A stretch of 64,000 nucleotides of DNA from Bradyrhizobium viridifuturi (GTDB lineage: Bacteria > Pseudomonadota > Alphaproteobacteria > Rhizobiales > Xanthobacteraceae): the NCBI RefSeq assembly GCF_001238275.1, contig NZ_LGTB01000028.1, forward strand, positions 1-64,000, written 5' to 3'. Numbering within the stretch: position 1 is the first letter of the stretch; every line of letters begins with the position of its first letter. This document shows, in pieces, positions 51,622-59,673 of this stretch. The notes below the pieces were generated by a model. The model ran no database searches. It saw only the letters and a list, made by a program, of their open reading frames with translations, and was not told the DNA's origin. The position numbers and the translations under genes are program-made.

Positions 51622-52206
51622 TCAGCCGCGTGCGTCGCGATGCAAGGAGCCCGAATCATGCAGCATGACCGCGAGTTGGTGCAGCTGCGCGTCGCGAAGC
51701 CCCTGCTTCTCGATCGAGGCCACGGTCGAGAGCACATAGTCGCGGTTGTTGCCGGAACGGCCGTGGCCCTGCTGCACCAGGCGCAACTGCTCGGACAGCG
51801 ACAGCCGCCCGGCGTATTGCACATGGCCGCGGTCGACCACATAGGCGAGCGCTGAGACGCGATCGCGCGCCGTGTTCTCCAGCCACACCGAGCGCATCAC
51901 CTCGCGATAGACGTTGGTGGTCTGCTCGCGCGCCCGCAAATAGGCGATGGTGTCGTGGCGCTGGCGGGCGGCGACGCGGAACGCGATGCCGCGGCAGGCG
52001 CCGCCGCGGTCGAGCCCGAGCACCAGGCCCGGCTTCTCCGGCGTGCCGCGGTGGTCGAACGAATAGACGCAGAGCGCGCGATGCTCACCGATCAGCCGTG
52101 CCGGCACCTGCTCGAGGAACTCGAAGCCCGGCTTCCACATCAGCGAGCCGTAGCCGAACACCCAGAGGTCGCCGTCGGTTTCGGAATGGGGAGGATTTGC
52201 TGACAT
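51622..52206 (-). CDS. Gamma-glutamylcyclotransferase (ChaC-like)
   Basis: A 194-residue ChaC-family enzyme with FGYGSLMWKPGFEFLEQ near the N-terminus and the catalytic glutamate in YLRAREQT at about residue 90. It cleaves glutathione to 5-oxoproline and Cys-Gly. The start ATG at 52204-52206 follows directly on the tandem 11-base repeat array across the gap. It may be co-transcribed with the TPR-caspase gene, though the 95-base spacing is not tight. Confidence 0.88.
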   Translation of the reverse strand: MSANPPHSETDGDLWVFGYGSLMWKPGFEFLEQVPARLIGEHRALCVYSFDHRGTPEKPGLVLGLDRGGACRGIAFRVAARQRHDTIAYLRAREQTTNVYREVMRSVWLENTARDRVSALAYVVDRGHVQYAGRLSLSEQLRLVQQGHGRSGNNRDYVLSTVASIEKQGLRDAQLHQLAVMLHDSGSLHRDARG

Positions 52207-52269
52207 CGCGCAGATGGGCTAGCAGAACGGGCCGTCGAAGCGAAGCAGATTCCGTGATGTTTCCAAGAG

Positions 52270-52361
52270 TTGCGCAAGGGTTGCGCAAGAGTTGCGCAAG
52301 GGTTGCAGAAGGGTCGCAGAAGGGTTGCGTGAAGGTTGCGTAAGGCTTGCCCGCGGCTTGC
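52270..52361. repeat. Nine units at exact 11-base spacing, palindromic core TTGCGCAA
   Basis: The unit TTGCGCAAGGG starts at 52270, 52281, 52292, 52303, 52314, 52325, 52336, 52347 and 52358, always 11 bases apart. The first three copies keep the self-complementary core TTGCGCAA; later ones drift (TTGCAGAA, TCGCAGAA, TTGCGTGAA, TTGCGTAA), and the last two keep only TTGC. The even 11-base spacing, close to one helical turn, puts the cores on one face of the DNA. It lies between the ChaC and DUF2125 genes. Confidence 0.85.
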
Positions 52362-52404
52362 TGCCGCTTAGATTTTGACAAATTCGCGCTCCAAAGGACG
52401 CCGC

Positions 52405-53592
52405 ATGTCCGATTTGACCTCCGCCCCCCGCCGCCGCTCGCGCTTCGGCCTCTATGCCGTCCCCGTCGCGGTCCTGATCGCCGCGGTGCTGTGGAGCGGC
52501 TTCTGGTTCTTCGCCGCCTCGCAGGTCGGCGTGCAGGCCGATGCCTGGCGCGCGCAGGAGGCGAAGGCGGGCCGGGTCTATGATTGCGACAAGCGCTCGG
52601 TGGCAGGTTACCCGTTCCGGCTTGAGATCCGCTGCGGGCAGCCCAGCGTGATGCTGGTGTCGCAGACCGCCTCGCCGCAGATGTCGTTCGTGGCGCGGCT
52701 GGCCGAGATCCTGGTCGTGGCGCAGATCTATGATCCCAAGCTGGTGATCGCGGAGTTCAAGGGCCCGGCCACCATCGCCGAGCGCAACGCGCAGCCGACG
52801 CTGTCGGTCGACTGGCGTCTCGGACGCGCCAGCGTGGTCGGCCTGCCGGCGGTGCCGCAGCGCGCCTCGCTGGTGTTCGACGATCTCGCCATCGACCGCA
52901 CCGGCGGCCCCGCGCCGACGCCGCTGATGCGGGTCAATCACATCGAGCTGCACGGACGGCAGGTCGACGGCTCGGCTCCTGACAGCCCGGCGATCGAGAC
53001 CGTGCTCCAGATCAATGGCGGCACCTTGCAGGAGGTGCACCCGCTGCTCACCCAGCCGTTCAACGCCGACATCCATGCGCGGCTGAACGGGTTGAAGGAT
53101 TTCTCGCCGAAGCCGTGGCCGGATCGCTTCCGCGAGATCCAGGCCGCCGGCGGCAGCGTCGAGATCCAGCAGTCGCGCATCGAGCAGGGCGATGTGCTGT
53201 CGGTCGCGGCCGGTACGCTGCGCCTCAACGCGCAAGGCCGTATCGAGGGCGAGCTGCAGATGACGGTCGCGGGCCTCGACCGCGTCATCCCCGCGCTCGG
53301 CATCGACAAGATGCTGGAGGACGGCGTGCCGCAGTCGACGCTCGATCGTGTCGCGCCGGGCGTGAAGAGCCAGGACCTCAGCAATCTGTTCGGCGCGCTG
53401 GACCGCGCCATTCCCGGCCTCGGCAAGGTGATCAAGCAGAACGCCAATGCCGGCATCTCGGCCGGGATCAATTCGCTCGGCACCGAGGCCACGCTCGAAG
53501 GCAAGAAGGCGCGCAGCTTCCCGCTCCGCTTCGCCGACGGCGCGGTGTTCTTGGGCCCGCTTAAAGTCGCGCAGATCCCGCCGCTGTTCTGA
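52405..53592 (+). CDS. DUF2125 family protein
   Basis: The 395-residue protein has an N-terminal membrane anchor (LYAVPVAVLIAAVLWSGFWFF) and the DUF2125 fold, with the KRSVAGYPFRLEIRCGQP segment just after the anchor and long beta-rich repeats afterwards. It is probably a periplasmic protein anchored at the inner membrane. The ATG at 52405 has AAAGGACG ahead of it. It starts 44 bases after the 11-base repeat array, which may therefore lie in its promoter. No function is known. Confidence 0.87.
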   Translation: MSDLTSAPRRRSRFGLYAVPVAVLIAAVLWSGFWFFAASQVGVQADAWRAQEAKAGRVYDCDKRSVAGYPFRLEIRCGQPSVMLVSQTASPQMSFVARLAEILVVAQIYDPKLVIAEFKGPATIAERNAQPTLSVDWRLGRASVVGLPAVPQRASLVFDDLAIDRTGGPAPTPLMRVNHIELHGRQVDGSAPDSPAIETVLQINGGTLQEVHPLLTQPFNADIHARLNGLKDFSPKPWPDRFREIQAAGGSVEIQQSRIEQGDVLSVAAGTLRLNAQGRIEGELQMTVAGLDRVIPALGIDKMLEDGVPQSTLDRVAPGVKSQDLSNLFGALDRAIPGLGKVIKQNANAGISAGINSLGTEATLEGKKARSFPLRFADGAVFLGPLKVAQIPPLF

Positions 53593-53601
53593 GCAGCGCG
53601 C

Positions 53602-54027
53602 TCAGTCAGCCGGGATGAAGCGGAGCGTTCCGGCGCGACGCGTTGGCTTGCCGGTGTCGTTGGTGTGGTTGACGCCGTCCATGACCGGCACGTCAGGGAA
53701 ATCGAACGGGCTGACCCCGTCGAGGCAAGCGACGTTGACGGCATAGAGGTTCTGGTCGGAGCGCCGTTGATGATGGGTGTAGATTCCGCAGCGGGAACAG
53801 AAGAAGTGCTGCGCCGTTCCGCTATGGAAGCGGTAGCTCGTCAGCGCGTCCTCGCCCTGCAGGAATCTGATCCCGCCCATCTCGGCCATGGCGACGACGG
53901 CGCCGCGCATGCGGCAGTAGGAGCAGGTGCAGCGGCGGATCGAGTTGAAGCCGTCGTTGAGCGCCACCTCGAAACGCACGGTGCCGCAATGGCACTGGCC
54001 GGTCCGAATGCTCGTGTCGTCAGCCAT
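53602..54027 (-). CDS. GFA family (glutathione-dependent formaldehyde-activating type) protein
   Basis: A 141-residue protein with the GFA/CENP-V zinc-binding pattern: GQCHCGTVRFEV, then CTCSYCRMRG, then FFCSRCGIYTHH. These seven or more cysteines bind zinc. Glutathione-dependent formaldehyde condensation is the name of the family, but most members have not been tested. The start at the ATG 54025-54027 gives the family N-terminus. It is convergent with the DUF2125 gene and followed by a repeat-containing gap. Confidence 0.88.
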   Translation of the reverse strand: MADDTSIRTGQCHCGTVRFEVALNDGFNSIRRCTCSYCRMRGAVVAMAEMGGIRFLQGEDALTSYRFHSGTAQHFFCSRCGIYTHHQRRSDQNLYAVNVACLDGVSPFDFPDVPVMDGVNHTNDTGKPTRRAGTLRFIPAD

Positions 54028-54403
54028 GTTGCGTGCCCCTGTTGATCGCCTGACCACGACATGGACGTATCGCCAAAATCCGAACCGGACAACCCGGTAA
54101 AAACTCGCGCATAGCGCGAGAAAAACTCACGCGAAGGCGCGACGTCGGTGTTGTCGCTTCGTAGGGCGCATTAGCCGCAACGCGCAATCCGCCGTCCTTC
54201 AGCGCCGACAGTGCAGTGGATCACGCTTCGCTGATGCGCCCCACGATTCATTGATCCCTCGCGCGCGATATCGTTCATCACGGCAAACTATTCCCGCGGC
54301 AGCATGAGAAAAACGTGACCGCAATATTGCGGGCCGCCGCGAATATCATTCCCCGAGTACCGCTCTCTCTCGCCTGAGGAAACAACCTCGTGTGGAGGAA
54401 GCG
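54028..54403. other. Intergenic region of about 375 bases with an inverted repeat
   Basis: It carries the inverted repeat GTAGGGCGCATTAG (54161-54174) and CTGATGCGCCCCAC (54231-54244), a dispersed repeat of the GGGCGCATTAG type, and the promoter region of the porin gene. AACTCGCGC and GCGCGAG at about 54104-54120 form a smaller hairpin. No gene is seen. Confidence 0.6.
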
Positions 54404-55972
54404 ATGCGAGTTCTCGGGGGAATTCTGCTCGGCAGCATGCTGTTGTCGGCAGGTTCAGCGTTGGCGGACGACGATGCGTCGGAGCTGAAGGCGTTGAAGA
54501 CGCGCCTCAAACAGCTCGAGCAGAAGATGGAAGCGCAGGCGCGCAAAGAGGAGGCGCTGGCGGCAAGGCAGAGCGCCCTGCAGAACACCCAGATGGCGGC
54601 GAAGGCGCCGATACCGTTCGACCCCTGCGCATCGGGCAAGCTCTGCTACAAGGGCGTCACCTTCACCTTCGGCGGCTGGGTCGATCTCACCGGCATCTAT
54701 CGCAGCCGCAATCTCGCCTCCGACACCGGCTCGGTCTACAACTTCATTCCGTTCCGGCAGAGCAAGAACTTCAACACCGACGAAACGCGTTTCTCCGCGC
54801 GCCAGAGCCGGTTCTCGCTGCTCGCGGAAGCCGATGTGTTCGCCGACACGCACGTCGCGGGCTATGGCGAACTCGACCTCGAAGGCGCGGCGCAGACCGC
54901 AAATTCGGTCGCAACCAACTCGTTCAACCCGCGGCTGCGCCAGGCCAGCATCGAGATCGCGCGCACCGACCTCGGTCTGCACTTCCTTGCCGGCCAGAGC
55001 TGGTCGTTGAATGCGCCGAGCAAGGCCGGCATCGATCCGCGCGGAGTCGACGCTCCCGGTGTGATCGATTTCGAATCGGTGCCGGGCTTCCTCGCGGCGC
55101 GCCAGCCCGGCGTTCGCGTCTGGCAGGATTTCGGGCCCGAGTTCAAGCTCGCCTTCTCGGCGGAAAATGCGCAGACCTCGTTCTTCGGTGGCAACACGCC
55201 GCTGGTCGGGACGCCCGCGGTCGGTCCGCAAGGCGTGCTGAACCCGAATGTCCTCGTCAACCTCACCGGTCCGGGCGGCAGCTTCTTCAACAACGCCAAC
55301 AATGTCAGTCTCAACCACGTGCCTGACTTCACCGTGAAGGGCGCGTGGGATCCGCGGCTCGGGCCCTACAAGCTGCATCTCGAGGGCTGGGCGATGTATC
55401 GCGACTTCTACGACCACTTCAACTTCGCCAATCACGACGTCAACACGGTGAGCTTCGGCGGGCATTTCTCGGCGGAGATCGTGCCGAAGCTCCTGGAGTT
55501 GCAGGGCTCGGCGTCACACGGCGCGCTCGGCCGCTTCACCGCGACGCCATTCCCGGACGCGACGCTGCGCCAGGACGGCTCGATCCAGCCGCTGCCGATC
55601 ACAGCGTTCCTGCTCGGTACGGTCTGGCACACGACGCCGTCGCTCGATCTCTACGCCTATGCCGGCCTCGAGAAGACCAAGGCGACGTTCTCCAATGTCG
55701 GCTCGGTACCGTTCGGCTACGGCAATCCGCTCTACAACAATCTCGGCTGCAACATCGAGAACTCGCCGGCGGCGACCTGCAACGGCAACACCTCGGAGGT
55801 CAGGCAATACACGGTCGGCTTCTACGACACGATCTTCAAGGGCAATTACGGGGCGATCAAGGCCGGCGTCCAGTATTCCTATAACCAGCGCTTTGCCTTC
55901 GAAGGTGTCGGCGGTGCGCCGAGGACCGACGACCACATCATCATGTCGCAGATCCGCTATTACCCGTTCTAG
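54404..55972 (+). CDS. Outer-membrane porin with N-terminal coiled coil
   Basis: The 522-residue protein has a signal peptide (LGGILLGSMLLSAGSALAD) and a short coiled coil (LKALKTRLKQLEQKMEAQARKEE is the core, about 30-55). A beta-barrel rich in Gly/Asn/aromatic residues follows and ends in the C-terminal F of outer-membrane proteins (IRYYPF). The coiled coil probably anchors it as a trimer. The GGAGG site lies five bases before the ATG at 54404. A small-molecule porin role is inferred from the fold. It is separated from the downstream membrane-protein gene by a repeat-filled gap. Confidence 0.88.
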   Translation: MRVLGGILLGSMLLSAGSALADDDASELKALKTRLKQLEQKMEAQARKEEALAARQSALQNTQMAAKAPIPFDPCASGKLCYKGVTFTFGGWVDLTGIYRSRNLASDTGSVYNFIPFRQSKNFNTDETRFSARQSRFSLLAEADVFADTHVAGYGELDLEGAAQTANSVATNSFNPRLRQASIEIARTDLGLHFLAGQSWSLNAPSKAGIDPRGVDAPGVIDFESVPGFLAARQPGVRVWQDFGPEFKLAFSAENAQTSFFGGNTPLVGTPAVGPQGVLNPNVLVNLTGPGGSFFNNANNVSLNHVPDFTVKGAWDPRLGPYKLHLEGWAMYRDFYDHFNFANHDVNTVSFGGHFSAEIVPKLLELQGSASHGALGRFTATPFPDATLRQDGSIQPLPITAFLLGTVWHTTPSLDLYAYAGLEKTKATFSNVGSVPFGYGNPLYNNLGCNIENSPAATCNGNTSEVRQYTVGFYDTIFKGNYGAIKAGVQYSYNQRFAFEGVGGAPRTDDHIIMSQIRYYPF

Positions 55973-56114
55973 GGCGGGAAGGCGTGACTTCGGGTCGAGC
56001 AGCAGGCTCCGCTGCACCTCGCCCCGCATGCGGGAGAGACAGAGGCCGCCGTCGGCGGCCGTTCTCAAGAACGCCGAAGCGGAGCTCGGCTACGCTGGAT
56101 TGGAGATGCAATCC

Positions 56115-56207
56115 GGGTGAGGGGGAGTCTCCGCAAGCGCAACGCTCACCGCATCTGCGGAAGCGGCCCCTCACCCCAACCCTCTCCCCGTGAGAACGGG
56201 GAGAGGG
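56115..56207. repeat. Two hairpins after the porin gene, including a perfect 12-base stem
   Basis: GGGTGAGGGGGAG (from 56115) pairs with GCCCCTCACCC (ending 56176). Next to it CCCTCTCCCCGT (56180-56191) and ACGGGGAGAGGG (56196-56207) form a perfect stem with a GAGA tetraloop. The sequence is of a common dispersed type and sits between the porin stop and the next gene, where it may also end transcription. Confidence 0.65.
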
Positions 56208-56232
56208 GGCTTCGCAGGAAAGGAGACCGCAC

Positions 56233-56742
56233 ATGAGGATCGTGACCAGGCCGAAGCAGCGGGCCGTGATCGCCCGCGAGTTGATGATGGTCAGCCGCGC
56301 AGCGCATGTATTGCAGCGAACCGGCCTGGCGATGGCCGGTGCCATGGCCGGCACCTTCGTCGCCGCCCAGCTCGCGAAGGGGCACGTCGTTCTGTTCGGG
56401 ACACTTGCCTTCATCGTGACGACGATCGTGATCGGTGCCGTCGGCTTCTATCTCGGCATCGATATTCCAAGGCCCGCCTTGCGCGCGACCGGGCGCATCG
56501 ATGCCGTCGAGCTCATGAGCGCGGGCGGCATCTTCCTCGCGGCGCTGGCGGCGCTGGTGTCGGTCTACGGCATCATCTTCGACGAGATCCCGCCGCGGGC
56601 CTGGGAATTCGTGATCGGCTCATGGTGGTTCGGCGGCGCCGTCATGCTGGCAACCGCAGGCCTCGTCGGCCGCCAGCGGCTGATGCAGAAGGTTGCGCCG
56701 ATATCGGCGGGGCCGATCAGGGATCAACGGTTGCGACGCTGA
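56233..56742 (+). CDS. Uncharacterised four-helix membrane protein
   Basis: The 169-residue protein has four predicted membrane helices, near residues 30-48 (AGAMAGTFVAAQLA), 53-75, 95-115 and 128-148. It starts MRIVTRPKQRAVIARELMM, a basic cytosolic tail. I do not recognise a family. It lies between the porin gene and the exported binding-protein gene, on the same strand, with an 81-base gap after it. It could be a small envelope protein, but nothing more can be read from sequence. Confidence 0.7.
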   Translation: MRIVTRPKQRAVIARELMMVSRAAHVLQRTGLAMAGAMAGTFVAAQLAKGHVVLFGTLAFIVTTIVIGAVGFYLGIDIPRPALRATGRIDAVELMSAGGIFLAALAALVSVYGIIFDEIPPRAWEFVIGSWWFGGAVMLATAGLVGRQRLMQKVAPISAGPIRDQRLRR

Positions 56743-56823
56743 GCGAGCCCGCTGCGCCAATCTGTCCCGTAGCTGAGATCGGCCGATGCGCTACCCTCGC
56801 TGAAAAATCTGGGAGGGACCAAG

Positions 56824-57813
56824 ATGCCAGCGAAGATCAGCCGCCGTCACGTCATCGCAGCCGGAGCAGCCGCCGCCGCAATGCCACTGCTGTCGCGCGG
56901 GGCCTCGGCGCAGGCCGCCTGGCCATCGCGGCAAATCCGCATGATCTGCAGCTACCCGGCCGGCGGGCAGACCGACCTGCTGGCGCGCGCGTTCGGTGAA
57001 TTCATCGCAAGGCAGGTCGGGCAAACCGTCGTCATCGAGAACAAGGCCGGCGCCTCCGGCTCGATCGGCGCCGCGGAGGTCGCGCGATCAGCGCCTGACG
57101 GGCACACCATCCTGTGCTCGATCTCGACCACCTATGTCATGAACCGGGCGATGATGAAGAACCCCGGCTACGACATGGACAAGGATCTGACCTTGGTCAG
57201 CGTCATTCCGGGCGCCGGCCTCCTGCTGGTCGCGAGCCCGAAGCTCGGCGTCAAGACGCTTGCGGAATTCGTCGCCCACGCGCGGAGCAGCGGCAAGGTG
57301 AACTTCGGCACCTACAGCGCGGGCTCCGCCCCGCACATGACGATCAACGAGCTCAACAAGCAATACGGCCTCAACATCGAGCCGATCCATTATCGCGGTG
57401 AAGCGCCGATGTGGACAGGCCTGGCGGAAGGCACGCTCGACGTCGCGATGGGCAGCTACACCGCGGCGCAGAGCGTCCTGCAGAGCAACCGCGGCGTCGT
57501 GTTCGGAGTGCACTCCAAGAAGGTCGATGCGATCCCCGGGATTGCGACCCTGCCCGAACAGGGCGCGGCCTCGAAATTCTTCACCGTGAGCGGCTTCTCG
57601 GGCTGGGCGCTGCCGAAGGCGACACCGCAGCCGATCGTCGACCGGCTCTCCGAACTCTGCGTCGCCGCCAACAACGATACCAAGGTGAAGGAGGTACTCG
57701 CGACCTTCGTGCTGGAGCCCGCGATCGGCTTCAAGGAGAGCAATGCGCTATATCAGCGCGAGCTGCCTGTCTGGATGGAGGCCGCGCAATCGCTCGGCCT
57801 GCCGCCGGCGTAG
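56824..57813 (+). CDS. Tripartite tricarboxylate transporter (Bug/TctC) binding protein
   Basis: The 329-residue protein has a twin-arginine type signal (SRRHVIAAGAAAAAMP) and a periplasmic binding protein body with the Bug/TctC family marks: YPAGGQTDLLARAF, the NKAGASGSIGAAEVAR segment and VNFGTYSAGSAPHM. Such proteins bind carboxylates for TctAB, but no TctA/B genes adjoin; rhizobia carry many lone copies. A GGGAGG site lies ahead of the ATG at 56824. The ligand is unknown. Confidence 0.9.
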   Translation: MPAKISRRHVIAAGAAAAAMPLLSRGASAQAAWPSRQIRMICSYPAGGQTDLLARAFGEFIARQVGQTVVIENKAGASGSIGAAEVARSAPDGHTILCSISTTYVMNRAMMKNPGYDMDKDLTLVSVIPGAGLLLVASPKLGVKTLAEFVAHARSSGKVNFGTYSAGSAPHMTINELNKQYGLNIEPIHYRGEAPMWTGLAEGTLDVAMGSYTAAQSVLQSNRGVVFGVHSKKVDAIPGIATLPEQGAASKFFTVSGFSGWALPKATPQPIVDRLSELCVAANNDTKVKEVLATFVLEPAIGFKESNALYQRELPVWMEAAQSLGLPPA

Positions 57814-57890
57814 AGATCCTGAACCGTGGAATGGGTAGAGCTAACGGGGCCGCGCAAGGTGCGGACCCGTTGATAAACTCCCCGAACCCA

Positions 57891-58724
57891 TCAACGCCCC
57901 TCCGCGACGCCAGTGATGGGTTTCGCGGCGCTGGAAATCGCAGGAGCCAGCGGCTGCTTGTCTGCGTGACCATCGAGCGCGGCGTTTTGCCATGCCTCCA
58001 TGAGGTCGGCCAGTTCTTCTGCTTCCAAACCGTAAGTATCGGGAAGCCTATCGTTCGAAAATCCGAGGCTTGCGTTTGCAGCGCTAATGTAGCGCGAACG
58101 AGGCCTTATCGCCTCGAATTGGACACCCGACGAGGACTTGAAGCGATATGGCTGGAAGTCGGACACTTCCGCCCAGAGATATTGATTTCGTCCAAAGAGA
58201 GTGACTCGAAATCCATTGCTGTCGAGCTGCAGAGCTCCGACCTGCAGAGTGCGGGCGGACATCACAACTCCAAAGCCGAAAAAGGCTACGCCAAGCATAG
58301 ACATTCCTATGCCAACACCGGCACCCTTGTTGCCGGCCTGAAGACTCAAAAACGCAATGACGCAGACAAAGATAGATGCGGCAGTCATCACGGCGCTCAG
58401 CATCATCACTACCCACCACTTGAGCCGCGAAGGGGTCAACGTGACAGGTCCGGGATACTCCGCGAGGAGCTTGCCTATTTTAGTAAGATTTTCAGACCGA
58501 CTGCGTCTCGGTGCTCTACCTGTTTGAGCGGAGATTTCAGCCCTGGCGCGCTTCTGGGCGCGAGCGTTCAAGGCCATCATCACGACAATTATGCCGACGC
58601 AAATGAGCACACCGGCCAATCCAGGCCAGAAACCGTGATCCATCAAATGCCGGAGTTCTCCCTTCATCAAGGCAACGACGAAGCCTACGACGAACAAAGA
58701 AAAAACTATTCTTACGATCTTCAT
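57891..58724 (-). CDS. Uncharacterised membrane protein with PH-like domain
   Basis: The 277-residue protein starts MKIVRIVFSLFVVGFVVALM. It has four membrane helices: two near the N-terminus, a further pair (WWVVMMLSAVMTAASIFVCV and MLGVAFFGFGVVM) near residues 105-160, then a soluble part. The segment DSNGFRVTLFGRNQYLWAEV suggests a small PH-like beta domain. Its base composition looks less GC-rich than the surrounding genes, a sign of possible transfer. It is convergent with the binding-protein gene. No family was recognised with certainty. Confidence 0.6.
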   Translation of the reverse strand: MKIVRIVFSLFVVGFVVALMKGELRHLMDHGFWPGLAGVLICVGIIVVMMALNARAQKRARAEISAQTGRAPRRSRSENLTKIGKLLAEYPGPVTLTPSRLKWWVVMMLSAVMTAASIFVCVIAFLSLQAGNKGAGVGIGMSMLGVAFFGFGVVMSARTLQVGALQLDSNGFRVTLFGRNQYLWAEVSDFQPYRFKSSSGVQFEAIRPRSRYISAANASLGFSNDRLPDTYGLEAEELADLMEAWQNAALDGHADKQPLAPAISSAAKPITGVAEGR

Positions 58725-58888
58725 GCTATGACCAATGAATAGCGCGAACGGAGTCAAAGGCGCGGCCCGCTGCGTTTGAGTTCTAGCCTATCCGAAGCGG
58801 CAATGCACGCCCAGCGTGTATTTCCCATTGGTGATCTGTTACTAGCCGTCCCATCGCTCGGCCGGTGCCGGCTTAGCTACCCTAGAAT

Positions 58889-58956
58889 GGGTAGAGCGCA
58901 GCGAAGACTTCAATTACGTTCACGGGTGAGGCGATGGGTTTCGCTTCGCTCTACCC
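58889..58956. repeat. Inverted repeat GGGTAGAGCGCAGCGAA / TTCGCTTCGCTCTACCC
   Basis: The arms, 58889-58905 and 58940-58956, form a near-perfect inverted repeat of the GGGTAGAGC type that is dispersed in rhizobial genomes. It lies between the PH-like gene and the VOC gene. Confidence 0.65.
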
Positions 58957-58982
58957 GTCCGAGCTGCAGAATGTGCGGAGTT

Positions 58983-59435
58983 TCAATCGTCCCGCTGCAC
59001 CAACTCGAAGGTGATGCCCTCGGGGCCCTCGAACAGCCGGAGCTTTCGGCTGATGTAGTCCATCTCCTCGCTCAGCATCTTTACACCGTTGGCCACCAGA
59101 TGCGCGGTGGCCGCCTCGATGTCGTCGACGCGGAAGGCGAGGTGATTGAAGCCCAGTTTTCGCAGATTGGTCGGGTGCACCCCCGGATCGGTCCCCGGCG
59201 GCGGGTCGAATGCGAGCAGCTGGATCTCGAAATCCGCTCCTTCGAGTGCGAGCGTGATGTGCTGCGCTTTCATCGCCGGCATGCCCATGTACCGGGCGGG
59301 AACGCCACCGTCGATGGTCGCGACGTGAGTCTTTTTGAAACCAAGCAGCGCGAAGAATGCGATCGCCGGGCCGGCGTCTGCCACCGCGATCGTCACATGA
59401 TCCGGACTGAGTATCATCTGATGGCTCCCTGTCAT
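58983..59435 (-). CDS. VOC (glyoxalase-fold) family protein
   Basis: A 150-residue single-domain VOC protein. It has ILSPDHVTIAVADAGPAIAFF at the start, HITLALEGADFEIQLLAF in the middle, GFNHLAFRVDDIEAATAHL with the metal-binding His, and a final EGPEGITFELVQ with a metal-binding Glu. Such proteins bind a metal and catalyse isomerisation, dioxygenation or thiol transfer; the substrate is open. The start is the ATG at 59435 or the inner ATG at 59417 (MILSPDH). It lies next to a palindromic repeat and upstream of nothing that would set its role. Confidence 0.87.
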   Translation of the reverse strand: MTGSHQMILSPDHVTIAVADAGPAIAFFALLGFKKTHVATIDGGVPARYMGMPAMKAQHITLALEGADFEIQLLAFDPPPGTDPGVHPTNLRKLGFNHLAFRVDDIEAATAHLVANGVKMLSEEMDYISRKLRLFEGPEGITFELVQRDD

Positions 59436-59534
59436 CGATGCCGCGTCAGCTTACAGCCCTTCGGGCAACTCGGGAATGACGGCAGGAGCTGCGAAAAAGC
59501 AACCCGATGGGCAGCTCAGAGCGGCAAATTCGGA

Positions 59535-59656
59535 GTCGTCCCGGGGAAGGCCGGGACCCATAACCACGAATGGTCATTGTTGCGCGACGCTGCAACGCCG
59601 AGTCCCGTTTACGACATCTGCTGCGGCGTATGGGTCCCGGCTTTCGCCGGGACGAC
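59535..59656. repeat. GTCGTCCC-type palindromic intergenic repeat
   Basis: GTCGTCCCGG at 59535 onward and CCGGGACGAC ending 59656 are the outer arms, with GGGACCCATAACCAC and ATGGGTCCCGG inside. It belongs with the copies at 31700 and 32813 and lies downstream of the tyrC stop, where it may end that transcript. Confidence 0.75.
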
Positions 59657-59673
59657 GAATGGAGAGAGCGATC

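Noticed and set aside
52270..52361. CRISPR array
   Set aside because: Units are 11 bases with no unique spacers between them, and no cas genes are nearby.
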